From positions 6,237,501 to 6,301,500 of the forward strand of contig NZ_JAJOZB010000001.1 of NCBI RefSeq assembly GCF_023701745.1: a DNA stretch of 64,000 nt, read 5' to 3'. This DNA is from Streptomyces sp. RKAG293. GTDB lineage: Bacteria > Actinomycetota > Actinomycetes > Streptomycetales > Streptomycetaceae. Positions 39,711-50,094 of the stretch are shown in pieces. The translations under genes and the position numbers were made by a program. Position 1 is the first letter of the stretch; each line of letters begins with the position of its first letter. The notes beneath the pieces are model-generated. The model saw only the letters and a list, made by a program, of their open reading frames with translations. It had not been told where the DNA came from and ran no database searches.

Positions 39711-40910
39711 TCAGCCGACCTTGAGCCGCAGAATGCGGTCGTCGCCGGGCTTGGGGGTGCCCCGCCCGTCCGTGTTGCTCGTGGTCAGCAGCAGGGTGCC
39801 GTCCTCCACGGTCACCACGGTACGCAGCCGCCCGTAGGTTCCTGTGAAGAACGCCTGCGGGGCCGCGGCGGCCTTCGTGCCGTCCAGCGGGATGCGCCAC
39901 AGCCGCTCGCCCTTCAGCGAGGCCATCCAGATGCAGCCGGCGGCGTAGGCGATGCCGCTGGGGGAGGCGTCGTCGGTGTGCCACTGCGCGACGGGGTCGA
40001 CGTATCCCGCGCGGTGCGCCTGGCCCTCGACGACCGGCCAGCCGTAGTTCTTGCCCGGCTCGATGAGGTTCAGCTCGTCCCAGGTGTTCTGTCCGAACTC
40101 CGCCGCCCACAGCCGGCCCTGCGCGTCCCACGCCAGGCCCTGCACATTGCGGTGGCCGTACGAATAGACCACGGAGTCCGCCTCGGGGTTGCCGTGCGCC
40201 GGCTGCCCGTCCGGGGTCATCCGCAGGATCTTCCCGCCCAGCGACGTCTTGTCCTGGGCCAGCGGCTGGTTCCCGCTCTCACCGGTCCCGGCGTAGAGCA
40301 TCTTGTCGGGGCCGAAGGCGATCCGGCCGCCGTTGTGGTTGGTGCCGCTGGGGATGCCGCGCAGGATCGTGTCCGGCGCCCCCAGCTGCTGGCCGACGGG
40401 CCGGGACGGGTCGTAGAGCATGCGCGCGATGCGGTTGTCGTCGGCGGTGGTGAAGTACGCGTACACCAGCCGGTCCGCGCCGAACGACGGGGAGATCGCG
40501 AGCCCGAGCAGCCCGCCCTCGCTGCCCGGCGTCCCGCCGGCCACCCCCGGCACCGAGCCGACCTCGGTGGTCTTCCCGGTGGCCGGATCGGTCCTGAGGA
40601 TCTTCCCGGTGTCCCGGGAGGCGACCAGCAGTGCCCCGTCCGGGAGTTCGGCCACCCCCCACGGCGTGGTGAGGCCGGTGGCGACGGTCCCGGTCACGGT
40701 GGCGGTACCCGTCGCCGGAGCGGCGGACTCGGAATCCGACGGTTCGGCGGTCGCCGTGGGAGCGGCGGCGGTGGAGGTGGCCGGCCGCGACGTGGCCGGC
40801 GGCTCCGGCACCCCGCCGCCGGGCGACGAGCAGCCCGCGAGCAGCGCGGCGGCGGCGAGCACGGACGTCACGGCGGTCACGGTGGTCGCGGTGGTGGTAC
40901 GGCGGTGCAC
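39711..40910 (-). CDS. PQQ-dependent sugar dehydrogenase-like lipoprotein
   Basis: A 399-residue secreted lipoprotein. The signal peptide ends in the lipobox LLAGC, followed by a Pro/Ala/Thr/Ser linker. The rest is the six-bladed beta-propeller of the glucose/sorbosone dehydrogenase family, with TTPWGVAELPDGALLVASRDTGKI, GEGGLLGLAISP-type and YSYGHRNVQGLAWD motifs. Soluble members oxidise sugars with PQQ; in Streptomyces the physiological substrate is not established. GTG 40910 with GGAGG 7 bases upstream. It is followed by the small DUF6191-like gene. Confidence 0.9.
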   Translation of the reverse strand: MHRRTTTATTVTAVTSVLAAAALLAGCSSPGGGVPEPPATSRPATSTAAAPTATAEPSDSESAAPATGTATVTGTVATGLTTPWGVAELPDGALLVASRDTGKILRTDPATGKTTEVGSVPGVAGGTPGSEGGLLGLAISPSFGADRLVYAYFTTADDNRIARMLYDPSRPVGQQLGAPDTILRGIPSGTNHNGGRIAFGPDKMLYAGTGESGNQPLAQDKTSLGGKILRMTPDGQPAHGNPEADSVVYSYGHRNVQGLAWDAQGRLWAAEFGQNTWDELNLIEPGKNYGWPVVEGQAHRAGYVDPVAQWHTDDASPSGIAYAAGCIWMASLKGERLWRIPLDGTKAAAAPQAFFTGTYGRLRTVVTVEDGTLLLTTSNTDGRGTPKPGDDRILRLKVG

Positions 40911-41141
40911 GGTGGGTCCTCCCTCGTGGTGTCCCGCGGCGGCATCACCGGGCTCCGCCCCGCGATGCCGGCCTGGGACTCGGGGACGACCCCCGGGAAA
41001 TTGCAGCACACAACGGGCCCGCGCCGCCCGGCTCTTCGCGGTTCCCATGGCCCGCCTCCGGTTGTCGTGGGTCCGCCCGCGGCCCCCGCGAGCCGATCGT
41101 CCACGGCCTCTCAGACCCGCCCGTCCCAGTCTCCCGCCCGC

Positions 41142-41204
41142 CCCGGGAGCCCGCACGATCAGTCCCGGGAGCCCGCACCCCCGTCAGTCCCAGGAGCCCC
41201 GTAC
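41142..41204. repeat. Tandem repeat spanning stop codon of aldo/keto reductase gene
   Basis: Read on the plus strand, CCCGGGAGCCCGCAC occurs at 41142-41156 and 41164-41178, and TCAGTCCCAGGAGCCCC, the end of the gene, at 41184-41200. The last two units share TCAGTCCC(A/G)GGAGCCC, in which TCA is the reverse complement of the stop codon. Unit spacing is 22 and 25 bases. Confidence 0.75.
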
Positions 41205-42176
41205 GGCGGGCAGCCCGGCGATCTCCGCGAAGTCCGCCGGCTCCAGGCGGAGCGCCGCCGCCCCCGCGTTCTCCGCCGCCCAGCGCCCGGTCTTGGTGCC
41301 CGGCACCGGAACCACCGCGGGCCCCTGGCCCAGCACCCAGGCCAGCGCCACCTGGGCCGGGGTCGCGCCGTGCCGTTCCGCGATCCGCCGCAGGCCCGCC
41401 ACGATCGGCTGGTTGGCGGCCATCATCTCGGCCGTGAACCGGGGATGCCGGGCCCGCAGATCGTCCGGCTCGAAGCCCTGCCCCGGGGTGAGGGTGCCGG
41501 TGAGGAAGCCGTTGCCGAGCGGCATCGCCGCCATGAACCCGACACCGCGCGCCGCGCACCACGGCACGAGCGCCTCCAGCGCCTCGGTGGACCACACGGA
41601 CAACTCCGCCTGCACACAGCTCACCGGGAAGACCTGCTGCGCGCGCACCAGCTGCCGGATCGTTTCGTCGTGCATACGGGAGCCGGTCCGCCGGTTTCCG
41701 CGGGCGCCGACCGCGCACAGCCCCAGCGCACGCACCTTGCCCGCCGCCACCAGCTCCGCCATCGCGCCCCAGGTTTCCTCGACCGGGACCTCCGCGTCGA
41801 TCCGGTGCAGCTGGTACAGGTCGATGACATCGGTCTGCAGCCGCCGCAGCGACGCGTCGCAGGCCCGCTTGACGTAGCCGGGCCGCCCGTTGGCCACGAT
41901 GTGCTGCTCGCCCACCAGCAGCCCGCACTTGGTGGAGACGAACACGTCCTGACGGCGCTCCCGCAGCACCCGCCCGACCAGCAGCTCATTGGTGAACGGC
42001 CCGTACATGTCGGCGGTGTCCAGCAGCGACGTCCCGCTGTCCAGCGCCGTGTGCACCGCCCGCAGGGACCCCTCGCCGTCCTGCCGCGAAGCGCTGTACG
42101 CCCAGCTCATGGGCATGCAGCCCAGGCCCACGGCGCCCACTTCGAGAGCTGCTGCACCGATTGTCCTGCGCTCCAC
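41184..42176 (-). CDS. Aldo/keto reductase
   Basis: A 330-residue NADPH-dependent oxidoreductase of the aldo/keto reductase superfamily (AKR13/yakC-like). The tetrad Asp-Tyr-Lys-His is found in LLDTADMYG, STKCG and YQLHRID, and the C-terminal cofactor motif VPVPGTKTGRWAAENAGA is complete. The substrate is unknown. GTG 42176 has AAGGGCAGG upstream. It is divergent from the 2-hydroxyacid dehydrogenase gene at 42264. A repeat of its own 3' end lies just beyond the stop (41142-41204), followed by about 230 bases with no gene before the next minus-strand gene. Confidence 0.92.
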   Translation of the reverse strand: MERRTIGAAALEVGAVGLGCMPMSWAYSASRQDGEGSLRAVHTALDSGTSLLDTADMYGPFTNELLVGRVLRERRQDVFVSTKCGLLVGEQHIVANGRPGYVKRACDASLRRLQTDVIDLYQLHRIDAEVPVEETWGAMAELVAAGKVRALGLCAVGARGNRRTGSRMHDETIRQLVRAQQVFPVSCVQAELSVWSTEALEALVPWCAARGVGFMAAMPLGNGFLTGTLTPGQGFEPDDLRARHPRFTAEMMAANQPIVAGLRRIAERHGATPAQVALAWVLGQGPAVVPVPGTKTGRWAAENAGAAALRLEPADFAEIAGLPAVRGSWD

Positions 42177-42263
42177 CTGGCCTGCCCTTCTCACAGCGCC
42201 CCAACAGGGGCGTGGACCAAGGTAACGTCCCCCTCGGACAGTGCATCGCATAGCCTCCTGACC

Positions 42264-43217
42264 ATGGCTGACACGTTGCTGAACCACCGGCCCCAGGTCT
42301 GGCTGCCCATCCCGGCCGAGGAGATCGGCCCGCTGCCCACCGACCTGGACTACGTCTTCTGGAACGGTGCCGACGCGTACCCGGCGGATCCGTCGACCGC
42401 CGCGTTCTACGTCGTCCCGTACATGAAGGGAGCGGAGGTCGCCGCCCGGCCGCTGCCCCGGATGACGGGCCTCCGCGTCGTACAGACCCTGAGCGCCGGC
42501 ACCGACCAGGTCGCCGGCTACCTCGGGCACCTGCCGCCCGGCGTACGCCTCTGCAACGCCCGCGGCGTGCACGAGGCGAGCACCGCGGAACTCACTCTCG
42601 CGCTCACCCTCGCCTCGCTGCGCGGCATCCCGCGCTTCGTCCGCGGCCAGGACGCCGAGGAGTGGCACGACGGCTTCTACCCCGCGCTCGCCGACAAGAG
42701 CGTGCTGATCATCGGCTACGGCTCGATCGGCAGTGCGATCGAGGACCGGCTCACCCCGTTCGAGTGCGACATCGTCCGGGTCGCCCGCACCGCGCGCCCC
42801 TCCCCGCGCGGCCCGGTGCACGCCCTCGCCGAACTGCCGGAACTCCTGCCGGAGGCCGATGTGGTGGTGCTCTCCACCCCGCTGACCGAGGCGACCAGAG
42901 GACTGGTGGGAGCGGAGTTCCTGTCCCGGATGAAGGACGGCGCACTCCTGGTGAACGTCGCGCGCGGGCCCGTGGTCGACACCAAGGCGCTGCTCGCCGA
43001 ACTGGAGTCCGGACGGCTGCGCGCGGCACTCGATGTCACGGACCCGGAACCGCTGCCCGCCGGGCACCCGCTGTGGCACGCTCCGGGCCTTCTCATCAGC
43101 CCGCACGTCGGCGGCAGCACCTCCGCGTTCCTCCCGAGGGCCAAGCGGCTGCTGCGCGCACAGTTGTTCCGTTTCGCCACAGGAGAGCCGCTGAGCAACG
43201 TGGTCACCACCACCTGA
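42264..43217 (+). CDS. D-isomer-specific 2-hydroxyacid dehydrogenase
   Basis: A 317-residue NAD(P)-dependent dehydrogenase. The Rossmann motif is LIIGYGSIGSAIEDRL (about 147-162), the substrate arginine is in NVARGPVVD, and the catalytic His is in ISPHVGGST. The glycine motif is GYGSIG rather than GxGxxG with a third Gly. It resembles phosphoglycerate dehydrogenase or glyoxylate/hydroxypyruvate reductase relatives; it lacks the ACT domain of SerA. TAGCCT lies 8 bases before the ATG at 42264 and no ribosome site is seen, so the mRNA may be leaderless. Confidence 0.92.
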   Translation: MADTLLNHRPQVWLPIPAEEIGPLPTDLDYVFWNGADAYPADPSTAAFYVVPYMKGAEVAARPLPRMTGLRVVQTLSAGTDQVAGYLGHLPPGVRLCNARGVHEASTAELTLALTLASLRGIPRFVRGQDAEEWHDGFYPALADKSVLIIGYGSIGSAIEDRLTPFECDIVRVARTARPSPRGPVHALAELPELLPEADVVVLSTPLTEATRGLVGAEFLSRMKDGALLVNVARGPVVDTKALLAELESGRLRAALDVTDPEPLPAGHPLWHAPGLLISPHVGGSTSAFLPRAKRLLRAQLFRFATGEPLSNVVTTT

Positions 43218-43301
43218 CGTCGCAGGTGGAGGGCGTGCGGCACCCGGTGACTGCACTGCGTGGTGGTGATCTCCCTTGCGGTTACGCTGTGTAGAGGAAC
43301 T

Positions 43302-46300
43302 ATGTCCCTGAGTGACGAGTCTGGTGTATCGTCCCGACCGGGGGACGCGTCACGGACGCCCATGGGTTGCCGGCGGCGCGCGAAAGGTCAGCAAGCGAGG
43401 GGGGCGACGGGTGATGCACGGCCAATGGCGAGACGACCTGACGCGGTACAGCGGCGCACCGCGACAGCGATACGGGACCACACGGTGAGCTCGACCGGGG
43501 CGGTGATCGCTCAGCCGCCCGCCCACACCGGCCGGGCGGGGCTCGTGCCGCAACTCCTGGTCGCCGTGCTCTGCGGAGGCTACGCGACCGGCGCCGCGGT
43601 GGGCTGGGGATCGGCCTGGATCGCCGACATCATGGGCGACTTCGGGCTCGCCGCCGCCGCGGCCGCGGCCAGCGTCTCCTCGTTCGTCTACGCCCGGACC
43701 CTCACCGGCCGCCAGCGGCCCACCTGGTTCCTGTTCGCCGGCTCGTCCGCCATGGTGGCGCTCGGCAACGGCACCTGGGGCTGGTACGAGGTCGTGCTGG
43801 ACGGCCCGTACCCCAAGACCTCGATCGCCGACTTCTTCTTCCTGCTCTTCGCCCCACCGGCGATCATCGGTCTGCTGATGCTCGCCAAACGCCCGGTCAC
43901 CCGGGCCGGCTGGGTCTGCCTGGCGCTGGACGCCTGGCTCGTCGGCGGCTCCCTGCTCACCCTGGCCTGGAGCCTCGCGCTCGCCAACGACGCGAGCCTG
44001 AAGGGGCTCAGCGCCGCCCAGGCCGCGCTGCGGCTCGCCTACCCGCTGCTCGACATCGCGCTCGCCAGCATGGTGCTGGCGCTGCACTTCCGGCGCTCCC
44101 CGGCCAACCGCGTCGCGGTCAACACCGCCATCGCCGCCCTCGCGCTGACCGTGCTGTGCGACGCGCTGTTCCGTTCCCCGCTCTGGCGCGACCACTACCA
44201 GTCCGGCCACATCCTGGACGCCGGGTGGTTCGCCGGCAGCATGCTCCTCGCCTACGCCCCCTGGGCGGGCCGGCGGGACGCCGCCCGGCTGGAGCCGCGC
44301 TCCATCGCGCACTCCAGCCGCAAGGTCGCCGGCTCGCTGGCCGCCCTCGTCCCGTACCTCTCGGCGGGCGTCTGCACCCTCGGCATCCTGTACAACGTCA
44401 TCGACGGCCGGAAGACCGACCATGTGGTGCTCTTCACCGGCTGCACCGTCGTCCTCGCGCTCGTCGTCCGCCAGGGCATCATGCTGCTCGACAACATCTC
44501 CCTCACCCAGGAACTGGCCCAGAAGGAGAACCACTTCCGGTCCCTGGTGCAGGGCTCCAGCGACGTCATCATGATCGCCGCGCCCACCGGCGTGCTGCGC
44601 TACGTGAGTCCGGCGGCCCGGGGTGTGTACGGGCGGGACGCCGAGGACATGGTGGGCACCGAGCTCGCCTCGCACATCCATCCCGAGGACCTGGGGCGGG
44701 TGGTGCACGAGGTCCGCAGGTTTCTCGCCGCCTCGCCCGCCGCGGAGCCCGCTACGCGCATCGAGTGCCGGATCCGCGCCGGCCGCGGCCGGGACGGCGG
44801 CGGCTGGCTCAACGTGGAGTCCAGCGTCAACCGCTACCAGGGCGGGCTGATCTTCAACAGCCGCGATGTGACCGAACGGGTGCGATTGCAGGCCCAGCTC
44901 CAGCACAACGCCTCGCACGACCCGCTCACCGACCTGCCCAACCGGGCCCTGTTCACCGAACGGGTGAGCCATGCCCTCGGCGGCCGGCGCAGCGGCGACG
45001 GCGAGGCGGCGGTGCTCTTCGTCGACCTCGACGGTTTCAAGGCGGTCAACGATACGGTCGGCCACCAGGCCGGCGACGAGCTTCTCGTCCAGGCGGCCCG
45101 GCGGCTCCAGGAGTCGGTCCGGTCCGGGGACACGGCGGCACGGTTGGGCGGCGATGAATTCGCCGCCCTCATCTGTGGCGGGAGCGCCGACCGCGAGCTG
45201 CGGGAGTACCAGATCCACGAGATCGCCGACCGGCTGCGGTCCGCGCTCTCCGAGCCGTACCGCGTGGAGTCCGGCGAGGTCCGGGTCGCCGCCAGCATCG
45301 GGGTCGCCTTCGCCGAGCCGGGGATCACGCCCAGCGAGCTCATGCGCAACGCGGACCTGGCGATGTACCGCGCCAAACAGGCGGGCAAGGGCCGGGTCGA
45401 AATGTACGCGCCCCAGATGCAGGCCGACGTGGTGCGCCGCGCCGAGCTGGCCACCCGGCTGCGCAACGCCCTGCACGACGGGGAGTTCACCCTGCTGCAC
45501 CAGCCCGTGGTCGAGCTGCGCACCGGGCGGGTGGCGGCCGTCGAGGCGCAGGCCCGCTGGCGCTCCGCCCAGGGCATCCTCTTCACCCCCGCCGAGTTCC
45601 TGCGGGTGGCGGAGGACACCGACCGCACCGCGGAGCTGAGCCGCTGGCTGCTGCAGGAGGCGGTCGAGCAGGCCGCGCTGCGGCACGGCTCGGGCCATGC
45701 CGTGCCGGTGGCCGTCCGGATGTCCGTCCGCCGGCTGATGCACCGGGACCTGCCGCTCGGCAGCATCGAGACCCTGCTGAGCCGCCATGAGCTGCCGGCC
45801 GGCGGCCTGGTGCTGGAGCTGACCGACAACGACCCGCGGATCTCCCTGGAGGAGCTGGAGCGCAGGCTCTCGGCGCTGCGCCGGCTCGGTGTGCAGATCG
45901 CGCTGGACGGCTTCGGCACCGGATACGCCGCGATGACCGCGCTGCGCACCCTCCCGGTGGACCTGCTCAAGATCGACCGCAGCTTCGTCGAGGGGATCGT
46001 CGAATCCGCCCGGCTGCACAAGATCACCGCGGGCATGCTGCGGATCGCCGAGGACCTGGGCATCCGCACCGTGGCGGACGGGGTGGACCGGCCCGAGCAG
46101 GTGACCGCGCTGCGCGCCATGGGCTGTACGCACGGCCAGGGCATGGCCTTCTCCGGGCCGCTCGACGAGCACCGGCTGAGGGGCTCCCTGGCCCGTGGCG
46201 GCTACCCCGTACCTCATGGTTCCATCGCTCTGACCGGCGGCCCACTACCCGTGCGGCACACCGGAAGCACCGGAACGAGTGATCCCCTTCGCTCAAATGC

Positions 46301-46325
46301 TGAGACGCCCGTCCCACCCGCTTGA
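43302..46325 (+). CDS. cdgC: Membrane PAS-GGDEF protein with degenerate EAL domain
   Basis: About 1007 residues. Ten or so membrane spans (about 75-380) are followed by a PAS domain (FRSLVQGSSDVIMIAA), a GGDEF domain with intact GGDEF at 616-620, and an EAL-like domain. In the EAL part, EAL is EAQ (748-750), the Asn-containing NVS block is RMSVRRL, DDFGTG is DGFGTG, TE is TD and AEGVE is ADGVD, while KIDRSFV is kept, so phosphodiesterase activity is unlikely. Position just upstream of ilvB matches S. coelicolor CdgC (SCO5511), a diguanylate cyclase family protein. The start is uncertain: ATG 43302 has AGAGGA upstream; ATG 43425 is also possible. Confidence 0.9.
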   Translation: MSLSDESGVSSRPGDASRTPMGCRRRAKGQQARGATGDARPMARRPDAVQRRTATAIRDHTVSSTGAVIAQPPAHTGRAGLVPQLLVAVLCGGYATGAAVGWGSAWIADIMGDFGLAAAAAAASVSSFVYARTLTGRQRPTWFLFAGSSAMVALGNGTWGWYEVVLDGPYPKTSIADFFFLLFAPPAIIGLLMLAKRPVTRAGWVCLALDAWLVGGSLLTLAWSLALANDASLKGLSAAQAALRLAYPLLDIALASMVLALHFRRSPANRVAVNTAIAALALTVLCDALFRSPLWRDHYQSGHILDAGWFAGSMLLAYAPWAGRRDAARLEPRSIAHSSRKVAGSLAALVPYLSAGVCTLGILYNVIDGRKTDHVVLFTGCTVVLALVVRQGIMLLDNISLTQELAQKENHFRSLVQGSSDVIMIAAPTGVLRYVSPAARGVYGRDAEDMVGTELASHIHPEDLGRVVHEVRRFLAASPAAEPATRIECRIRAGRGRDGGGWLNVESSVNRYQGGLIFNSRDVTERVRLQAQLQHNASHDPLTDLPNRALFTERVSHALGGRRSGDGEAAVLFVDLDGFKAVNDTVGHQAGDELLVQAARRLQESVRSGDTAARLGGDEFAALICGGSADRELREYQIHEIADRLRSALSEPYRVESGEVRVAASIGVAFAEPGITPSELMRNADLAMYRAKQAGKGRVEMYAPQMQADVVRRAELATRLRNALHDGEFTLLHQPVVELRTGRVAAVEAQARWRSAQGILFTPAEFLRVAEDTDRTAELSRWLLQEAVEQAALRHGSGHAVPVAVRMSVRRLMHRDLPLGSIETLLSRHELPAGGLVLELTDNDPRISLEELERRLSALRRLGVQIALDGFGTGYAAMTALRTLPVDLLKIDRSFVEGIVESARLHKITAGMLRIAEDLGIRTVADGVDRPEQVTALRAMGCTHGQGMAFSGPLDEHRLRGSLARGGYPVPHGSIALTGGPLPVRHTGSTGTSDPLRSNAETPVPPA

Positions 46326-46358
46326 CACTCCGAGGGGTCCAGAGGGAGGGTCGTGTCC

Positions 46359-46400
46359 ATGCGCACCCGAATTCTCGTACTTGGAAAGCGCGTCGGCTGA
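46359..46400 (+). CDS. ilvB leader peptide
   Basis: A 13-residue ORF, MRTRILVLGKRVG, too short for usual gene calling. It has one Ile, two Leu and two Val codons, the classic composition of a branched-chain attenuation peptide. AGAGGGAGGG lies just upstream. An in-frame GTG at 46353 would add two residues. Ribosome stalling in ILVL when charged Ile, Leu or Val tRNA is scarce would alter folding of the downstream RNA and prevent termination. Confidence 0.88.
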   Translation: MRTRILVLGKRVG

Positions 46401-46475
46401 CCGAGGCCCACCATCGCCTTGGAAAACGCACCGACGCGCTCCCCTCGCTTGCCTGACGGCACGAGGGGTTTTTTG
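46387..46475 (+). terminator. ilvBNC transcription attenuator
   Basis: The leader RNA has three stems. A 10-bp stem pairs AGCGCGTCGG (46387-46396) with CCGACGCGCT (46431-46440) and encloses a 7-bp hairpin (46401-46407 with 46416-46422). Right after it is the terminator CCCCTCG (46441-46447) with CGAGGGG (46462-46468) and TTTTTT. The 5' arm of the 10-bp stem lies inside the leader-peptide ORF, so a stalled ribosome would change its pairing. A second CGAGGGG at 46331-46337 could also pair with the terminator's 5' arm. Confidence 0.85.
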
Positions 46476-46522
46476 TTGCCTGGCACCCAGAAGAAACTCA
46501 TCTTCGAGAGAAGAGAACGCAG

Positions 46523-48400
46523 ATGACCGAGCAGGCCACCGGGGCCCCCCATCCGCAGCAGCGGGCCCGCAGCGGGGGACAGCAGCCCACCACTCCCGAG
46601 CGCATGACGGGCGCGCAGTCCCTCATCCGTTCGCTCGAGGCGGTCGGCGCCGACACCGTATTCGGTATCCCTGGCGGTGCGATCCTGCCGGCCTACGACC
46701 CGCTGATGGACTCCGTCAAGGTCCGCCACATCCTGGTCCGCCACGAGCAGGGGGCCGGCCACGCCGCCACCGGCTACGCGCAGGCCACCGGCCGGGTCGG
46801 CGTCTGCATGGCCACCTCGGGTCCGGGCGCCACCAACCTCGTCACGCCGATCGCCGACGCCCACATGGACTCCGTCCCGCTGGTCGCGATCACCGGTCAG
46901 GTCGCCTCCAAGGCGATCGGTACCGACGCCTTCCAGGAGGCGGACATCTGCGGCATCACGATGCCGATCACCAAGCACAACTTCCTGGTGACCAAGGCCG
47001 AGGACATCCCGCGGACGATCGCCGAGGCGTTCCACATCGCCTCCACCGGCCGTCCGGGCCCGGTCCTCGTCGACATCGCCAAGGACGCGCTGCAGAACCA
47101 GACGACCTTCTCCTGGCCGCCGCAGATGGACCTGCCCGGCTACCGCCCGGTGACCAAGCCGCACGCCAAGCAGATCCGCGAGGCCGCCCGGCTGATCAAC
47201 GAGGCCCAGCGCCCGGTGCTGTACGTCGGCGGCGGCGTCATGAAGGCCCGCGCCACCGCCGAGCTGCGGATCCTGGCCGAGCTGACCGGCGCCCCGGTCG
47301 TCACCACGCTGATGGCGCTCGGCTCGTTCCCCGACAGCCACCCGCAGCACGTCGGCATGCCCGGCATGCACGGTGACGTCACCGCGGTCACCGCGCTGCA
47401 GAAGTCCGACCTGCTGATCGCGCTCGGCGCCCGCTTCGACGACCGGGTCACCGGCCGGCTCGACACCTTCGCCCCGTTCGCGAAGATCGTGCACGCCGAC
47501 ATCGACCCCGCCGAGATCGGCAAGAACCGCGCCGCGGACGTGCCGATCGTCGGCGACGCCCGCGAGGTCCTCGCCGACCTGATCGTCGCGGTCCAGGCGG
47601 ACCACGAGGCCGGCCACAAGGGCGACTACACCGACTGGTGGAAGGACCTCAACCGCTGGCGTGACACCTATCCGCTGGGCTACGACACCCCGAACGACGG
47701 CAGCCTCTCCCCGCAGCAGGTCATCGAGCGGATCGGCCAGCTGGCCCCCGAGGGCACCCTGTTCGCGGCGGGCGTCGGCCAGCACCAGATGTGGGCCGCG
47801 CAGTTCATCAAGTACGAGAAGCCCAACACGTGGTTCAACTCCGGCGGCGCCGGCACCATGGGGTACGCGGTGCCCGCCGCGATGGGCGCCAAGGCCGGCG
47901 TCCCCGGCGCGACCGTCTGGGCGGTCGACGGTGACGGCTGCTTCCAGATGACCAACCAGGAGCTGGTCACCTGCGCGCTCAACAACATCCCGATCAAGGT
48001 CGCCATCATCAACAACGGCGCCCTGGGCATGGTCCGCCAGTGGCAGAACCTCTTCTACGGCGAGCGGTTCTCCAACACCGTGCTGCACGCCGGTGAGACC
48101 AACGCCGACAGCGGCTCGACGGTCGGCGTCGGCTCGACGGTGAACCGCGGCACCCGCGTCCCGGACTTCGTCAAGCTGTCCGAGGCGATGGGCTGCGTGG
48201 GTCTGCGCTGCGAGAGCCCGGACGAGCTGGACGCGGTCATCGCCAAGGCCAACTCGATCAACGACCGCCCGGTGGTCGTGGACTTCATCGTCCACGAGGA
48301 CGCCATGGTGTGGCCGATGGTCGCGGCCGGTACCTCCAACGACGAGATCCTGGCCGCCCGCGACGTCCGCCCGGACTTCAGCGACGGCCAGGAAGACTGA
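46523..48400 (+). CDS. ilvB: Acetolactate synthase, large (catalytic) subunit
   Basis: A thiamine-diphosphate enzyme that joins two pyruvates, or pyruvate with 2-oxobutyrate, in the first common step of valine, leucine and isoleucine synthesis. It has 625 residues. The ThDP glutamate is in [14 protein letters not shown] (about residues 74-87), and the ThDP motif [21 protein letters not shown] is near 470-490. The first 30 residues are a non-conserved Gln/Pro-rich tail. ATG 46523 with AGAGAAGAGAA upstream. First gene after the attenuator; ilvN follows after 31 bases. Confidence 0.97.
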   Translation: MTEQATGAPHPQQRARSGGQQPTTPERMTGAQSLIRSLEAVGADTVFGIPGGAILPAYDPLMDSVKVRHILVRHEQGAGHAATGYAQATGRVGVCMATSGPGATNLVTPIADAHMDSVPLVAITGQVASKAIGTDAFQEADICGITMPITKHNFLVTKAEDIPRTIAEAFHIASTGRPGPVLVDIAKDALQNQTTFSWPPQMDLPGYRPVTKPHAKQIREAARLINEAQRPVLYVGGGVMKARATAELRILAELTGAPVVTTLMALGSFPDSHPQHVGMPGMHGDVTAVTALQKSDLLIALGARFDDRVTGRLDTFAPFAKIVHADIDPAEIGKNRAADVPIVGDAREVLADLIVAVQADHEAGHKGDYTDWWKDLNRWRDTYPLGYDTPNDGSLSPQQVIERIGQLAPEGTLFAAGVGQHQMWAAQFIKYEKPNTWFNSGGAGTMGYAVPAAMGAKAGVPGATVWAVDGDGCFQMTNQELVTCALNNIPIKVAIINNGALGMVRQWQNLFYGERFSNTVLHAGETNADSGSTVGVGSTVNRGTRVPDFVKLSEAMGCVGLRCESPDELDAVIAKANSINDRPVVVDFIVHEDAMVWPMVAAGTSNDEILAARDVRPDFSDGQED

Positions 48401-48431
48401 GGCGCAGGACCGAGAGAAGGAACGAAGCGAC

Positions 48432-48959
48432 ATGTCCAAGCACACGCTCTCCGTCCTGGTGGAGAACAAGCCCGGCGTCCTCGCCAGGATCACCGCGCTG
48501 TTCTCCCGCCGCGGGTTCAATATCGACTCCCTCGCGGTGGGCACCACGGAGCACCCCGAGATCTCCCGCATCACGATCGTCGTCAACGTGATCGACGAGC
48601 TGCCGCTGGAGCAGGTCACCAAGCAGCTCAACAAGCTGGTCAACGTTCTGAAGATCGTAGAACTGGAGCCCGGCGGCGCTGTTCAGCGTGAACTCGTTCT
48701 GGTGAAGGTGCGGGCCGACAACGAGTCCCGATCCAAGATCGTCGAGATCGTCCAGCTGTTCCGCGCCAAGACCGTGGACGTCTCCCCGGAGGCTGTCACG
48801 ATCGAGGCCACCGGCGGCGCCGACAAGCTCGAGGCGATGCTCAAGATGCTGGAGCCCTTCGGCATCAAGGAGCTGGTGCAGTCCGGCACCATCGCCATAG
48901 GGCGGGGCGCCCGCTCCATCACCGACCGCTCGCTGCGGGCTCTCGACCGCTCCGCGTAG
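48432..48959 (+). CDS. ilvN: Acetolactate synthase, small (regulatory) subunit
   Basis: The regulatory subunit, 175 residues, which gives valine feedback inhibition and raises activity of IlvB. The ACT domain opens with LSVLVENKPGVLARITALFSRRGFNIDSLAVG, the effector-binding loop; the C-terminal domain is complete (SRSKIVEIVQLFRAK). ATG 48432 with GAGAAGGAACGAAG upstream. A 12-bp hairpin follows before ilvC, so the IlvC level may be set separately. Also called ilvH in some annotations. Confidence 0.96.
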   Translation: MSKHTLSVLVENKPGVLARITALFSRRGFNIDSLAVGTTEHPEISRITIVVNVIDELPLEQVTKQLNKLVNVLKIVELEPGGAVQRELVLVKVRADNESRSKIVEIVQLFRAKTVDVSPEAVTIEATGGADKLEAMLKMLEPFGIKELVQSGTIAIGRGARSITDRSLRALDRSA

Positions 48960-48969
48960 TGACCGGCGC

Positions 48970-48999
48970 ACCGCGTCGCCGCTCCGGCGGCGACGCGGT
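48970..48999 (+). terminator. Hairpin between ilvN and ilvC
   Basis: A perfect 12-bp stem (ACCGCGTCGCCG with CGGCGACGCGGT) with loop CTCCGG, 10 bases after the ilvN stop. No T-run. It may be a partial terminator or RNA-processing site. A TACTGT (-10-like) at 49043-49048 could start an ilvC transcript. Confidence 0.65.
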
Positions 49000-49008
49000 A
49001 CCGCATAG

Positions 49009-50085
<1,077 letters not shown>

Positions 50086-50094
50086 GCCTCATCG

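Noticed and set aside
40911-41183. Possible gene in the gap between aldo/keto reductase and lipoprotein genes
   Set aside because: Frames here are Arg/Pro/Gly-rich with no ribosome site; the region is mostly repeat of the reductase 3' end and the lipoprotein promoter.
42740-43363. Minus-strand frame opposite the 2-hydroxyacid dehydrogenase gene
   Set aside because: Ser/Arg-rich shadow of a clear dehydrogenase gene, with no motif and no start signal.
43350-46217. 955-codon minus-strand open frame opposite the cdgC-like gene
   Set aside because: Same GC-driven shadow; the plus strand encodes clear PAS, GGDEF and EAL-like domains.
46322-46327. TTGACA as a -35 box for ilvB
   Set aside because: No -10-like sequence lies 16-19 bases downstream; that region is the ribosome site of the leader peptide.
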